Assembly (NCBI GenBank): GCA_016787545.1
Contig: JAEUUS010000224.1
Span: 1-50,037 of the forward strand
Length of the DNA stretch: 50,037 bases
From: Saprospiraceae bacterium
Lineage (GTDB): Bacteria > Bacteroidota > Bacteroidia > Chitinophagales > Saprospiraceae
Direction of reading: 5' to 3'
Positions 27,996 through 36,144 of this stretch are shown piece after piece; the stretch's first letter is position 1; the number at the start of each line of letters is the position of its first letter. The notes below the pieces were generated by a model. The model saw only the letters and a list, made by a program, of their open reading frames with translations. It searched no databases and had not been told where the DNA came from. The position numbers and the translations under genes are program-made.

Positions 27996-28970
27996 ATGCT
28001 ACTGAGAATCATCACATTCCACATTTGTTTGCTCACCGGTGTTGCCGTTTTTGCACAAAAAAAAACCAAAACCGATCCTGCCGGACCATTGTCGCCGGAA
28101 GCCTTAACCCATCTGCAAGGCATAGAAGACACCCTTGGCGTGTTGGGTTATGCCATTGTAAACGATTCCATTGAAGCAGAGCGGTTTGCGGCATGCAAGG
28201 TGTATATCACAACTCTTGTTCGAGCCCTTAAACAGGAAAATTCCTTTCATTTTCCTTTTGAACAAATCAAAACCATGTCTATCCTGTCCCCGCCTGACAG
28301 CAGTTTCAGGATATTTACCTGGCAGCTTTTTGTGAATGATTCAACTTACAGGTATTACGGAGCCATTCAAATGAATGAACGGCAACTAAAGCTATTCCCA
28401 TTGATTGACCGGAGTTTTGAACTCAAAGAATTTCCAACATTCGAAACCATGACCCCTGATAAGTGGTATGGCGCATTGTACTACAATATCCGGCAATTTG
28501 ACACCCGACAAGGCAAAAAATACCTGCTGTTTGGATATGATGCCTTTGAGTTCTTTGAAAAACGGAAATTGGTAGACGTGATAAGTTTTGACAAAGATGG
28601 CATTCCTCACTTCGGAGATCCGGTTTTTGATCAGGGTGGAGAGTCTCCTGCAAAGTACCGCATTCACCTTCAATATTCTGCTGATGCCAAAGTCAAAATG
28701 AACTGGGATGAGCAATATCAAATGATCATTTTTGACCACATGATTCCCTGGGAAAGCCCTTTTGGGCGAGGCACAACCGCAGTGCCAGACGGGAGTTATG
28801 ACGCCTATCGTTTAGACAAAGGGAAATGGAGGTATGTAGACAAAGTATTCGACGACAAACAAAAAGACGTTCCATTCCCGGAGCCTGTTTTGGAAACCAG
28901 GAAAGAAAAGGACATCGTCGGAAAGAAAAAAGGGATTTGGGGCTTGGAACGTCGAAATAAAAAACAATGA
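27996..28970 (+). CDS. Secreted protein of unknown function
   Basis: The 324-residue product starts with a signal peptide (MLLRIITFHICLLTGVAVFAQ); upstream ATGs at 27939 and 27960 are in frame, but the chosen one gives the cleanest signal. The mature part has a helical start, then a beta-rich central region with repeated aromatic strands (RIFTWQLFVNDSTYRYYGAI, YYNIRQFDTRQGKKYLLFGY) and a very basic tail (KKKGIWGLERRNKKQ). No known domain was recognised. It follows the barrel gene on the same strand after 79 bp and could be co-expressed. A hairpin overlapping its stop codon ends the unit. Confidence 0.75.
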   Translation: MLLRIITFHICLLTGVAVFAQKKTKTDPAGPLSPEALTHLQGIEDTLGVLGYAIVNDSIEAERFAACKVYITTLVRALKQENSFHFPFEQIKTMSILSPPDSSFRIFTWQLFVNDSTYRYYGAIQMNERQLKLFPLIDRSFELKEFPTFETMTPDKWYGALYYNIRQFDTRQGKKYLLFGYDAFEFFEKRKLVDVISFDKDGIPHFGDPVFDQGGESPAKYRIHLQYSADAKVKMNWDEQYQMIIFDHMIPWESPFGRGTTAVPDGSYDAYRLDKGKWRYVDKVFDDKQKDVPFPEPVLETRKEKDIVGKKKGIWGLERRNKKQ

Positions 28971-29005
28971 GCCGCCCTGATTCATGACCTAAGCGACTCA
29001 TTGTT
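28963..29005. terminator. Terminator-like hairpin between convergent genes
   Basis: AACAATGAGCCGC (28963-28975) pairs with GCGACTCATTGTT (28993-29005), 13 bp with one mismatch. It overlaps the stop codon of the secreted protein gene and lies 14 bp from the stop of the opposing lipoprotein gene. Confidence 0.6.
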
Positions 29006-29019
29006 GACAGATATTGGCG

Positions 29020-29697
29020 TTATTTGAATATCACGTCTTTGGTTTTTGCTCTAAATACACCTGCGCCATATCCGCCGGCGCCAGTAACTTCGGTGAGGGA
29101 AGGAGAAGACCTGCGCTCCAGATAAATTTTGCCCGGGCCAGCGCCTACTTTATTCATTTTATCTGCCGGAACGATCAGTGAAGTAGCGCCATCTTCAATG
29201 GTAAGAGCCGCTTGCGCATCACCCTCGTTTTCGCCATTAATCCAAACGCCTACTGCTTCTTCATTCCCCAATGCATTCCCGGTCCAGGGAATAGTAAATG
29301 CGGCATTTCTGGCAACAGAATCAGGAATTACACCAAATCCAATGGCATTAATGGTGATGGTATTGTCGAAAGCTTTTCCATCTGTGTCTTCCCAGTGAAA
29401 AGTGCCGGATGTTTTCAACCCGGCATATTGTTTTTCGTAATAAGCCAATAACTTATTGAAAACCAGTTTGTCGCCTTCAAACGTCACTTCACTCGGTGCA
29501 GCAAGTTCAAGCTGAGTACCGGTAATACTTCCGAAACGAAACCAGGCTTTTGCATACGTGATATCCTCATTTTCGTTGTAAAACAGCTCGTAATGAGTAA
29601 AAATCCTGTCCTGATTAACATCAGCAGAGGATTCTCTCTGACAGGAAGATGTTGCCAGTACGGCAAGGGCTGCGAGCATAAAAAGGGTGTACTTCAT
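29020..29697 (-). CDS. Lipoprotein of unknown function
   Basis: The 225-residue product has a lipoprotein signal with lipobox ATSSC (Cys at about 19). The mature chain is beta-rich and runs from FTHYELFYNENEDITYAKAWFR to a C-terminus with GKIYLERRSSPSLTEVTGAG. Alternating strands, a GTFHWEDTDGKAFDN segment and the closing basic strand suggest a beta-sandwich or lipocalin-like fold, but I recognise no family. Export to the periplasm, with lipid anchoring at the inner or outer membrane, is expected. It stands alone: the convergent neighbour is separated by a hairpin, and the upstream gene on the same strand is the thiamin-regulated receptor, 96 bp away, so read-through from it is possible. Confidence 0.75.
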   Translation of the reverse strand: MKYTLFMLAALAVLATSSCQRESSADVNQDRIFTHYELFYNENEDITYAKAWFRFGSITGTQLELAAPSEVTFEGDKLVFNKLLAYYEKQYAGLKTSGTFHWEDTDGKAFDNTITINAIGFGVIPDSVARNAAFTIPWTGNALGNEEAVGVWINGENEGDAQAALTIEDGATSLIVPADKMNKVGAGPGKIYLERRSSPSLTEVTGAGGYGAGVFRAKTKDVIFK

Positions 29698-29793
29698 GAT
29701 TGAAAGTGATTTTGTTTGATGGAAAACGGCTTAAATCAGTGTATGTTACACAACTTGTTGATAAGAATCTGTTAAGATCGTACCGGGGATTTT

Positions 29794-32058
29794 CTAAAAC
29801 GAAAGTTGAACCGTTGCCATCCAGTGTCGGCCAGCCTGCGGAAAAAAACCAGCCAGATGATACTTATCACCATTTTCCAGGCGTGCATAAGGGTCATCCG
29901 CTCGCGGATCATATCCGGCAGATATAAACCGGTAAACCCAGCCGTTGGACTCATACTTGTGATCAAGTATATTATTTACAGAAAAAATAAGGGCCAGTTT
30001 TTCCCCGACTATATGGTCCAAAGTCCAATTCAATCTGATATCTCCCACTGTATAGGCAGGCAAGGAAGCCATTCCATTCGAGGTATTGTCTAAAAACTGC
30101 CTGGATACATACTTCCCGATCAATGTACTGGAAAAACTACTCCCCTTCCCTACCCTGTTGGATCTGTTCCACCAAACCCAGTTAACTTCAGCTCTGCAAA
30201 TGGCAGAAGGAGAAAAAGCAAGGTTTGTACGCTGATGAACCACAGTTTCCTGAGTACCTGTATCCCAATCATCTATGTACTCTTGAAATTCTTTCACGGT
30301 GTTTTGACTCAAAGAAGCACTACCCATCCAACTAAATCTGCTTCCCCATTGTTCACTTACTTCCAATTCAAGTCCAATTCGACGACTATCCGGCACATTA
30401 GTCCGAATAAAAGCTCCCACATCGTTAATTCGCCCATCGAGTACCAGTTGATTCAGGTATTGCATCCAGAACAAGTTCATGGCAAGTTGACCATTGTCTT
30501 TTTTTCGCCTCAACCCCATTTCCAAATCCAGCATTTGCTCAGGTTTGGGTCGGCTGTTCGGCGTACTTTGGGTATAGTCATCCCGATTGGGTTCTCTATG
30601 ACCCACCCCGCCAAAAACAAAACCCTGCCATTTTGAACTCAGTTGCCAGGTGGCTCCCATTTTAGGATTAAAAAAAAGGAGGTTTGCGGATTGAGTCACG
30701 TTATTCAACTCATTATCATACCCTAAAAATCTATAGTTTACGCATCTAACCTGAAAATCGACAAATACATTTAAAGGATTTATAGGTGCAAACTCAAATT
30801 TCAGGAAAACATTCCCATCCTTTTTATTGGCCTCATTGTCGTAATATCGATAATCATTTTGTGCACCGGTAAAATGTTCAGACCAAATCACTTCTCCAAA
30901 ATGAGCTCCGGCATAATGGTTCCAACCTCCGCCCAGCAGGACTGATGATTTCCACCTACCACCGGGGATCCACCGCAAGGCAAAAGTTCCTCCGTAAAAA
31001 TGATTATCCAGCCATCTGCGACGGACCAAATCGGACACCGGGAAAAATGTATCACCGGATAAACCATAATCAAGCAGTGTTTGATTTGCCTTATACTGTT
31101 CAAAATACCCAAATCCACGGGTATAATGACCATTTACCTGAAGCAGGACATTGGCGGCAATTTGCTGCTTGTAATGCAGCAAAAAGTGTCTTTGGGTGTA
31201 ATGATCCACCTCATCCGGATACGGAGCACCTTCGCGCTCAGTACCGGTGGAATTGTAGGTTCTGAGTTGCGGATTTTCCAGGTATTGAGCCGGCAACCCA
31301 TTCCAGGCCTGGTAGGTAATTTCCTTTCCGGTAAGCAGATGACACTGAATTGATTGTTTTTCACCAATATAGGCGCCAGTTACATGCATTCCTGTCAGGT
31401 CGGCTTTTGCACGGTCTACAAATCCATCTGAATGAACATTGGACACCCTTGCAGAAAAGGCCAATCCGCTTGAAAACAATCCGGTACCGAGGTGTATACT
31501 CTGTCTTCTGGTCCCAAAGGATCCCACCGTTTGATTAATCCTGGCAAAGCGGTCGCTTTCCACCTTGGACAAATCAAGGTTAATGGTAGCGCCAAAAGCG
31601 CCTGCGCCATTGGTACTCGTTCCCACGCCGCGTTGCACCTGAATCTCTGATACACTGCCAACCAAATCAGGCATATTCACCCAAAAAACGCCCTGGCTTT
31701 CAGCGTCATTTACCGGAATTCCATTCAAGGTGATGTTTACGCGGGTTGGATCACTACCTCTAATCCTAAGACCTGAATACCCTGTGCCAGCGCCGGCATC
31801 AGAGGTTTCCACCAAGGATGGTACTGCCGACAGGAGAAACGGCACATCCTGTGCATGGTACTGCTTTCCAAGCTGCTCACTGGAAAAATTGCTATGCGGT
31901 ACAGGGCTGTTGGATGATACTCTGGTAACCTGAACCACCACTTCCTTTAGCTCCAGGTTTTGCAGGAGTGAATCCGACGCGTTTTTTTGGGCAAAAAGGA
32001 GGGAAAGAGGAACAAAAAAAGTACTTACCGTACTGAAAAATTTAATGACGGAAGTCAT
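29794..32058 (-). CDS. TonB-dependent outer-membrane receptor under TPP riboswitch control (probable thiamin-related uptake)
   Basis: The 754-residue product starts at the ATG at 32056-32058, which opens a signal peptide ending LSLLFAQ; an in-frame ATG at 32083-32085 also exists. The plug domain (about 50-170) shows LKEVVVQVTRVS as a TonB-box-like start, then DVPFLLSAVPSLVETSDAG, GLRIRGSDPTRVNITLNGIP and VQRGVGTSTNGAGAFGATIN. The C-terminal barrel ends LAGFFPQAGRHWMATVQLSF with a terminal Phe. The sequence alone would not identify the substrate. The TPP aptamer in its leader (32130-32214) implies that it is switched off by thiamin pyrophosphate, so it probably imports thiamin or a precursor. 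Thiamin-regulated TonB receptors are known from comparative genomics of Bacteroidota. Confidence 0.92.
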   Translation of the reverse strand: MTSVIKFFSTVSTFFVPLSLLFAQKNASDSLLQNLELKEVVVQVTRVSSNSPVPHSNFSSEQLGKQYHAQDVPFLLSAVPSLVETSDAGAGTGYSGLRIRGSDPTRVNITLNGIPVNDAESQGVFWVNMPDLVGSVSEIQVQRGVGTSTNGAGAFGATINLDLSKVESDRFARINQTVGSFGTRRQSIHLGTGLFSSGLAFSARVSNVHSDGFVDRAKADLTGMHVTGAYIGEKQSIQCHLLTGKEITYQAWNGLPAQYLENPQLRTYNSTGTEREGAPYPDEVDHYTQRHFLLHYKQQIAANVLLQVNGHYTRGFGYFEQYKANQTLLDYGLSGDTFFPVSDLVRRRWLDNHFYGGTFALRWIPGGRWKSSVLLGGGWNHYAGAHFGEVIWSEHFTGAQNDYRYYDNEANKKDGNVFLKFEFAPINPLNVFVDFQVRCVNYRFLGYDNELNNVTQSANLLFFNPKMGATWQLSSKWQGFVFGGVGHREPNRDDYTQSTPNSRPKPEQMLDLEMGLRRKKDNGQLAMNLFWMQYLNQLVLDGRINDVGAFIRTNVPDSRRIGLELEVSEQWGSRFSWMGSASLSQNTVKEFQEYIDDWDTGTQETVVHQRTNLAFSPSAICRAEVNWVWWNRSNRVGKGSSFSSTLIGKYVSRQFLDNTSNGMASLPAYTVGDIRLNWTLDHIVGEKLALIFSVNNILDHKYESNGWVYRFISAGYDPRADDPYARLENGDKYHLAGFFPQAGRHWMATVQLSF

Positions 32059-32086
32059 TGTTGTGGAAGTAAATGAGTGAAACATC

Positions 32087-32127
32087 CACCTGCAGAAGGG
32101 GCTTCTGTAGGTGTAGTGATGCCACTA
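32087..32127 (-). promoter_or_regulatory. Expression-platform hairpins of the TPP riboswitch
   Basis: Between the aptamer and the gene the minus strand can form two hairpins. The first is GTAGTG-GCAT-CACTAC (32112-32127). The second is CACCTACAGAAG-CCC-CTTCTGCAGGTG (32087-32113), a 12-bp stem with one A-C mismatch. They share two bases and compete at the junction. No U-run follows, and an ATG at 32083-32085 begins one base after the second stem, so control of translation initiation is more likely than termination. Confidence 0.5.
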
Positions 32128-32129
32128 CC

Positions 32130-32214
32130 CCGTCTCAGTTCCTTACCCAAAATTACTTGGGCAAGTTCGATGGGTGTAATCTCAGTCCGCAAAAGCGAAC
32201 ACCCCAATGAGTTC
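32130..32214 (-). ncRNA. TPP (THI-box) riboswitch aptamer
   Basis: The minus strand shows the THI-box core in order. GGGGTGT (32199-32205) pairs with ACACCC (32172-32177) as P2. GTTCGC-TTTT-GCGGAC forms P3. The invariant CTGAGA is at 32180-32185. GAACTTG follows, then a CCCAA/TTGGG stem enclosing GTAAT, and finally GGTAAGGAACTGAG, whose end pairs with CTCA at 32208-32211 to close P1. The match to the TPP aptamer consensus (CUGAGA, ACCC, GAAC-CUG, GGUAA) is strong. It lies in the leader of the TonB receptor gene, about 70 nt before the start codon. Confidence 0.9.
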
Positions 32215-32275
32215 CACAAAGGTCAGAAAATTTTCGGGCTATTTACTACTCATTGTATAGACTCCCTGCACAAGT

Positions 32276-33055
32276 TTAATACCGGATCAGCCAGAAATAC
32301 GGCTGCTCTTCCTTAATACTCTCCTGAATGAGTTTGTACAGCGCCTTTTGATATTCCAGTTCTGTGCTTTTTTTACCCTTTATTTTCTTGGGCAAGTCGA
32401 ACTCTTTGCTCAGTTTTTTGGCTTCTATTCTGTTTGCGGTTACAATCATGGCCCCATCATTCACATCCATTTCGAGGATTAACCCAGGCAATCCACAAAG
32501 TCGTTCCGGCCCTCCGCTGTGCGGTATATCCAAGGCGAACCAGGCAACAATTTTTTGTTGTTTCAGGGTGTCCTCCCAACTGGCATTCATGCACAAATGT
32601 CCGGCTACCTCCTTCATATCGTTTAATATTTTCCAATCCTGACACCGAATCGAATCCTGAATCTGGTACGTTTTTCCCTGTAGTGTCAAGGCATCGTGCA
32701 TGGTATTTTGCTCAAAATTCCGTCTAATCCAAAAAGTTTCTCGCCGCCAGGAATACCCCTGATCGTCTGAATTTACCCGTTCTTCAGAATCCAGATAATG
32801 TGTTTGTGTGGGCGAAAAATGTAGCAGCGTATATTCACTCCATTCTGCGTCGTTGCCGTACATGTAGTTGGCTCGTTCTTTTCTTTGTTTGCTCAGATAC
32901 GTGAGTGCATTCAGTTTTTTAGTCCAGTTATGGGTAACCATATATCGAATCGTTCCCTCCTGTACAGGGCCGGATTCCGGCGTTTCCTGAGCGTTGGTGA
33001 TGAATGGTATAGCCAAATTCAAAAAGGCCAGGAAAAGTAGTTTTTGTTGTTTCAT
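32276..33055 (-). CDS. GLPGLI-family secreted protein
   Basis: The 259-residue product opens with a signal peptide (MKQQKLLFLAFLNLAIPFITNAQ), which fixes the start at 33055. It carries the family-defining motif in GPERLCGLPGLILEMDV, followed by a basic KLSKEFDLPKKIKGKKST segment. The middle contains a disulfide-capable pair of cysteines in SIRCQDW and HLCMNASWE. GLPGLI proteins (Porph_ging family) are secreted, Bacteroidota-specific, beta-rich proteins of unknown function, often encoded beside TonB receptors or peptidases. Here the gene lies upstream of the thiamin-regulated receptor on the same strand, but the riboswitch leader lies between them. It is divergent from pyrF with 94 bp between the starts. 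Confidence 0.88.
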   Translation of the reverse strand: MKQQKLLFLAFLNLAIPFITNAQETPESGPVQEGTIRYMVTHNWTKKLNALTYLSKQRKERANYMYGNDAEWSEYTLLHFSPTQTHYLDSEERVNSDDQGYSWRRETFWIRRNFEQNTMHDALTLQGKTYQIQDSIRCQDWKILNDMKEVAGHLCMNASWEDTLKQQKIVAWFALDIPHSGGPERLCGLPGLILEMDVNDGAMIVTANRIEAKKLSKEFDLPKKIKGKKSTELEYQKALYKLIQESIKEEQPYFWLIRY

Positions 33056-33137
33056 GAATGAAATAAGATTGGGTTGTGCATAAACGTGAAGATAACGTCT
33101 TTTCATTGGTTCAGATTTTATTGGGAGAAGAATTGCC

Positions 33138-33145
33138 TATTTTTG
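33138..33145 (+). promoter_or_regulatory. -7 promoter element TATTTTTG directly before pyrF
   Basis: TATTTTTG fits TAnnTTTG exactly and ends 4 bp before the pyrF ATG at 33150. By the usual spacing, transcription would start at or within a base or two of the ATG, giving a leaderless or nearly leaderless mRNA. Confidence 0.45.
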
Positions 33146-33149
33146 CGCC

Positions 33150-33977
33150 ATGAATCGCTCTCAGCTTGTAGCAGAAATTTTCCGCAAAAAAACCTTTTTA
33201 TGCGTTGGCCTGGATACGGAATGGTCAAAAATTCCCGACCACCTGTTGTCCACCCAAGATCCGGTATTTGAATTTAACCGTCAGATCATTGATGCAACCA
33301 GAGATTACTGTGTAGCCTACAAACCCAATCTGGCTTTTTATGAAGCCCTGGGGCCCAATGGCTGGATTTCTCTGGCCAAAACCATTGAATATATTGGCCA
33401 CCAACATTTTGTCATTGCGGATGCTAAACGCGGCGACATTGGGAATACCAGCAGGATGTATGCTGAAGCTTTTTTTCAGCGTATGAATTGTGATGCCGTT
33501 ACGATCGCACCCTATATGGGAGAAGACAGCGTTGCGCCATTTTTAGGATTTCCGGGTAAATGGGCTATTGTTTTGGCTCTTACTTCCAATTTGGGCAGCC
33601 AGGATTTTCAACGGGAATGGCTTGAAGATTCCAGATTGTCCTTATGGGAAAAAGTGCTGGTAAAAACACAGGAATGGGGCTCTCCGGAGAATCTCATGTT
33701 TGTGGTTGGGGCCACACATCCGGAGGCCTTTATCCGTGTTCGGGAAATAGCGCCGGATCATTTTTTGTTGGTACCTGGAGTAGGTGCGCAAGGTGGTGAT
33801 CTGGCCGGAATTTGTCAACACGGTTTGAATAAAGATTGTGGATTGCTTATCAATGCTTCCAGAAGCATTATTTATGCCTCTAATGGGGCTGATTTCGCCC
33901 TAAAGGCAGGAGAAGAAGCTAAAAGGTTGCAATCAGAGATGGAAAAAATATTGGCATCACTCCTTCATGGCGTCTGA
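33150..33977 (+). CDS. pyrF: Orotidine 5'-phosphate decarboxylase (type 2)
   Basis: The 275-residue product is of the longer type 2 PyrF family (EC 4.1.1.23), which forms UMP from OMP in pyrimidine synthesis. It begins with the LCVGLDTEWSKIP strand and has the catalytic DAKRGDIGNTSRMYAEAFF motif, with the Asp-Lys-x-x-Asp charge network. PYMGEDSVAPFL and the phosphate-binding VPGVGAQGGD follow, then NASRSIIYAS. The start agrees with the family and leaves no room for a leader after the -7 box. The end overlaps ribD by 11 bp, so translation is coupled. Confidence 0.96.
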   Translation: MNRSQLVAEIFRKKTFLCVGLDTEWSKIPDHLLSTQDPVFEFNRQIIDATRDYCVAYKPNLAFYEALGPNGWISLAKTIEYIGHQHFVIADAKRGDIGNTSRMYAEAFFQRMNCDAVTIAPYMGEDSVAPFLGFPGKWAIVLALTSNLGSQDFQREWLEDSRLSLWEKVLVKTQEWGSPENLMFVVGATHPEAFIRVREIAPDHFLLVPGVGAQGGDLAGICQHGLNKDCGLLINASRSIIYASNGADFALKAGEEAKRLQSEMEKILASLLHGV

Positions 33978-35007
33978 GGTTTACATGCATCGATGCCTGG
34001 AATTAGCCCGATTGGGTGCAGGCATGGTATCTCCCAATCCAATGGTTGGCGCTGTCTTGGTTTGGAACAATCAGATTATTGGAGAAGGTTGGCATCAGCA
34101 ATGGGGTGATGCTCATGCTGAAGTAAATTGCCTCAAAAATGTGCCCCCGGAACACCAAAACCTTATTTCAGAATCTACCCTGTATTGCAATCTGGAGCCC
34201 TGCTCACATCAGGGCAAGACGCCCCCATGTGCTGATTTAATTATTAAGCACAAAATCCCGAGGGTTGTGGTGGCCAACATAGATCCGAATCCATTAGTAG
34301 CCGGCAAAGGCATTCAAAAAATGCGATCAGCAGGTATTGATGTCAAAACGGGTCTTTTAGCATCAGAGGGAACCTGGTTAAACCGGAGCTTTTTCACCTG
34401 GATCCAATCGAAACGTCCATATATCATCCTGAAATGGGCACAAAGCGCTGACGGGTTCCTGGGCAAGTCTCAGGAGCGTGTTGTCATTTCAGGGCCGCTC
34501 ACGCAAAGATTGGTGCATCGATGGCGCTCGGAATGCGACGCTATTCTGGTTGGTTCAAATACTGCCTGGGTAGATAATCCTCGTTTAGACAACAGGTTTT
34601 ATCCAGGAAAAAAGCCAACCAGAATTGTGCTGGGAACCAACAGGCAAATTCCGGATCATTTCCACCTGCTGGATGAAACACAGGAAACCTGGTTTATCGG
34701 AAAAAAAGAAATCGCCCAGGGAAATCGCACCAAATTTCTATACCAAAGCGAGCCGGTTTCTCTTTCCTGGCTTATGGAAGAATTATTTCGCCAGAACAAA
34801 GCAATATTGTTGGTGGAAGGAGGCGCACAAGTGTTGCATCAATTTCTGCTTCAAGGTTTTTGGGACGAATTAAGGGTAATTGAAAATCCCATACGATTAC
34901 AGGAAGGCATACCGGCTCCTGCTGTGCCTGAATCTGCCAAACTGAAAGAAACATGGTCCATTGGCGCTGATGATATTCATATTTTTGCACGACCATCCAT
35001 GCAATGA
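33967..35007 (+). CDS. ribD: Bifunctional riboflavin deaminase/reductase RibD
   Basis: The 346-residue product joins two activities of riboflavin synthesis (EC 3.5.4.26 and 1.1.1.193). The N-terminal cytidine-deaminase-like domain (1-145) has the zinc site HAEVNCLKN and PCSHQGKTPPCADLII. The C-terminal reductase domain (about 150-346) has LKWAQSADGFLG, HRWRSECDAILVGSNTAW and LLVEGGAQVLHQFL. It starts 11 bp inside the pyrF gene and its stop overlaps the start of the MiaE-like gene by 4 bp (ATGA), forming a tightly packed operon. The start ATG at 33967 gives MASEVYMHRCLELA; an in-frame internal ATG (MHRCLELARLG) is the more classical family start and cannot be excluded. Confidence 0.95.
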   Translation: MASEVYMHRCLELARLGAGMVSPNPMVGAVLVWNNQIIGEGWHQQWGDAHAEVNCLKNVPPEHQNLISESTLYCNLEPCSHQGKTPPCADLIIKHKIPRVVVANIDPNPLVAGKGIQKMRSAGIDVKTGLLASEGTWLNRSFFTWIQSKRPYIILKWAQSADGFLGKSQERVVISGPLTQRLVHRWRSECDAILVGSNTAWVDNPRLDNRFYPGKKPTRIVLGTNRQIPDHFHLLDETQETWFIGKKEIAQGNRTKFLYQSEPVSLSWLMEELFRQNKAILLVEGGAQVLHQFLLQGFWDELRVIENPIRLQEGIPAPAVPESAKLKETWSIGADDIHIFARPSMQ

Positions 35008-35603
35008 TGACAAAGATTACGAAACTTGGTTTACAACTGCCCACAGATCCGCGATGGGTAAATCTGGCAGAAATTTCACTTGAGGAAATTCTAACAGACC
35101 ACGCATACTGCGAACAAAAAGCGGCAACATCCTGTATTTCTCTCATTCAGGCATATCCGGAACGCCTGGAGCTGGTTGAAGAAGTAGCGCCAGTAGTCAC
35201 AGAGGAATGGGGCCACTTTCGAATGGTACTGGCTGAAATGAAAAAGAGGGGATTGCGGCTGGGCAAACAACGAAAAGATGAATATGTCAATCAATTATTC
35301 ACTTTTCAACGAAAAGGCCAATCGAGAGAAGATGCCCTGCTGGACAAGTTATTGATTTGTGCCATGATTGAGGCTCGTAGCTGCGAACGGTTCCGGCTAT
35401 TATCCTTGTACTGCTCAGAAGAAGATTTGCGCGGCTGGTATCACAAATTTATGGTGTCTGAGGCCGGACACTATCGGATGTTTCTGGATTTGGCAGAACT
35501 GTATTTTGGCAAAGAAATATGCTTGGCCAGATGGAGAGAATGCCTTGCCTTTGAGGCGGAAATTATGCAAAATCTCCGCCCTCGTGGCGATAGGATGCAT
35601 TAA
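35004..35603 (+). CDS. miaE: tRNA-(ms2io6A)-hydroxylase-like protein MiaE
   Basis: The 199-residue product matches MiaE, a ferritin-like di-iron monooxygenase that hydroxylates the isopentenyl group of ms2i6A at tRNA position 37. Di-iron ligands typical of the fold are visible in the helices: DHAYCEQKAA (E), VVTEEWGHFRMVL (E-x-x-H), IEARSCERF (E) and VSEAGHYRMFL (E-x-x-H). There is no signal peptide. Its ATG overlaps the ribD stop codon, so it is the third gene of the pyrF operon. The stop is 1 bp from the stop of the convergent AP2-domain gene, with no room for a separate terminator. Confidence 0.92.
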   Translation: MMTKITKLGLQLPTDPRWVNLAEISLEEILTDHAYCEQKAATSCISLIQAYPERLELVEEVAPVVTEEWGHFRMVLAEMKKRGLRLGKQRKDEYVNQLFTFQRKGQSREDALLDKLLICAMIEARSCERFRLLSLYCSEEDLRGWYHKFMVSEAGHYRMFLDLAELYFGKEICLARWRECLAFEAEIMQNLRPRGDRMH

Positions 35604-35604
35604 T

Positions 35605-36144
35605 CTACGACCACCCTTTAATCTTATTGATCTTGCCCTGATCGCCAAAATGCTCTTTGGAAGCCTTGTTGTACGCTACAGCTGCCTCTTCAGCCGTATC
35701 AAACATACCTATATGTTTGGCTTTCCCTTCTATAGAGATTACCGCCCTGAATCGTCTATGTTCTCTGTAAACGCCGGTAAAGCCTGTATTGCTGCTGGTT
35801 TTACGCATTCTACTGGCGGTTGATCTTGACCGGTAAACAATGTTCTCCAGCCGGCAATCCAATTTATCGCCATTTTTGGCGCCAACCAGGCGTTGGGAGG
35901 CATTTTTTTCTTTTGCCAAAAACTTCTCGGCTATCAGCTTATGCAAATAGATGGTTTCTGTTTTGAATCCACCTTCTGCCTTTTTCCAGGTCTTTTGAAA
36001 AACAGCACAACCGCTTGAATGCAGGCGGAGGTTATTCAGAAGATCAATTTGGGTCAGGTATGGATCGTTGTTGATCCATTCATACACCTGATCGTCGATC
36101 AAAACGCTGGCGTCTGCGTTTTTGAGTTTAATTTTGTAAATCAC
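35605..36144 (-). CDS. AP2-domain DNA-binding protein with degenerate HNH-like domain
   Basis: The 179-residue product has three parts. Residues 1-60 are a small domain unlike anything I can name. Residues 60-115 resemble an HNH_3 homing-nuclease fold (IYLHKLIAEKFLA, then VGAKNGDKLDCRLENIVY). Residues 118-175 are an AP2/ERF-type domain (TGFTGVYREHRRFRAVISIE, HIGMFDTAEEAAVAYNKAS). In active HNH_3 enzymes the second motif usually reads V-x-H-K-D-G; here the His position is Gly-Ala, so catalysis is doubtful. Such proteins occur in phages, in homing elements and across Bacteroidota genomes; this one may now be a DNA-binding protein only. Its stop lies 1 bp from the miaE stop, which suggests insertion of a mobile gene between older neighbours. 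Confidence 0.82.
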   Translation of the reverse strand: MIYKIKLKNADASVLIDDQVYEWINNDPYLTQIDLLNNLRLHSSGCAVFQKTWKKAEGGFKTETIYLHKLIAEKFLAKEKNASQRLVGAKNGDKLDCRLENIVYRSRSTASRMRKTSSNTGFTGVYREHRRFRAVISIEGKAKHIGMFDTAEEAAVAYNKASKEHFGDQGKINKIKGWS

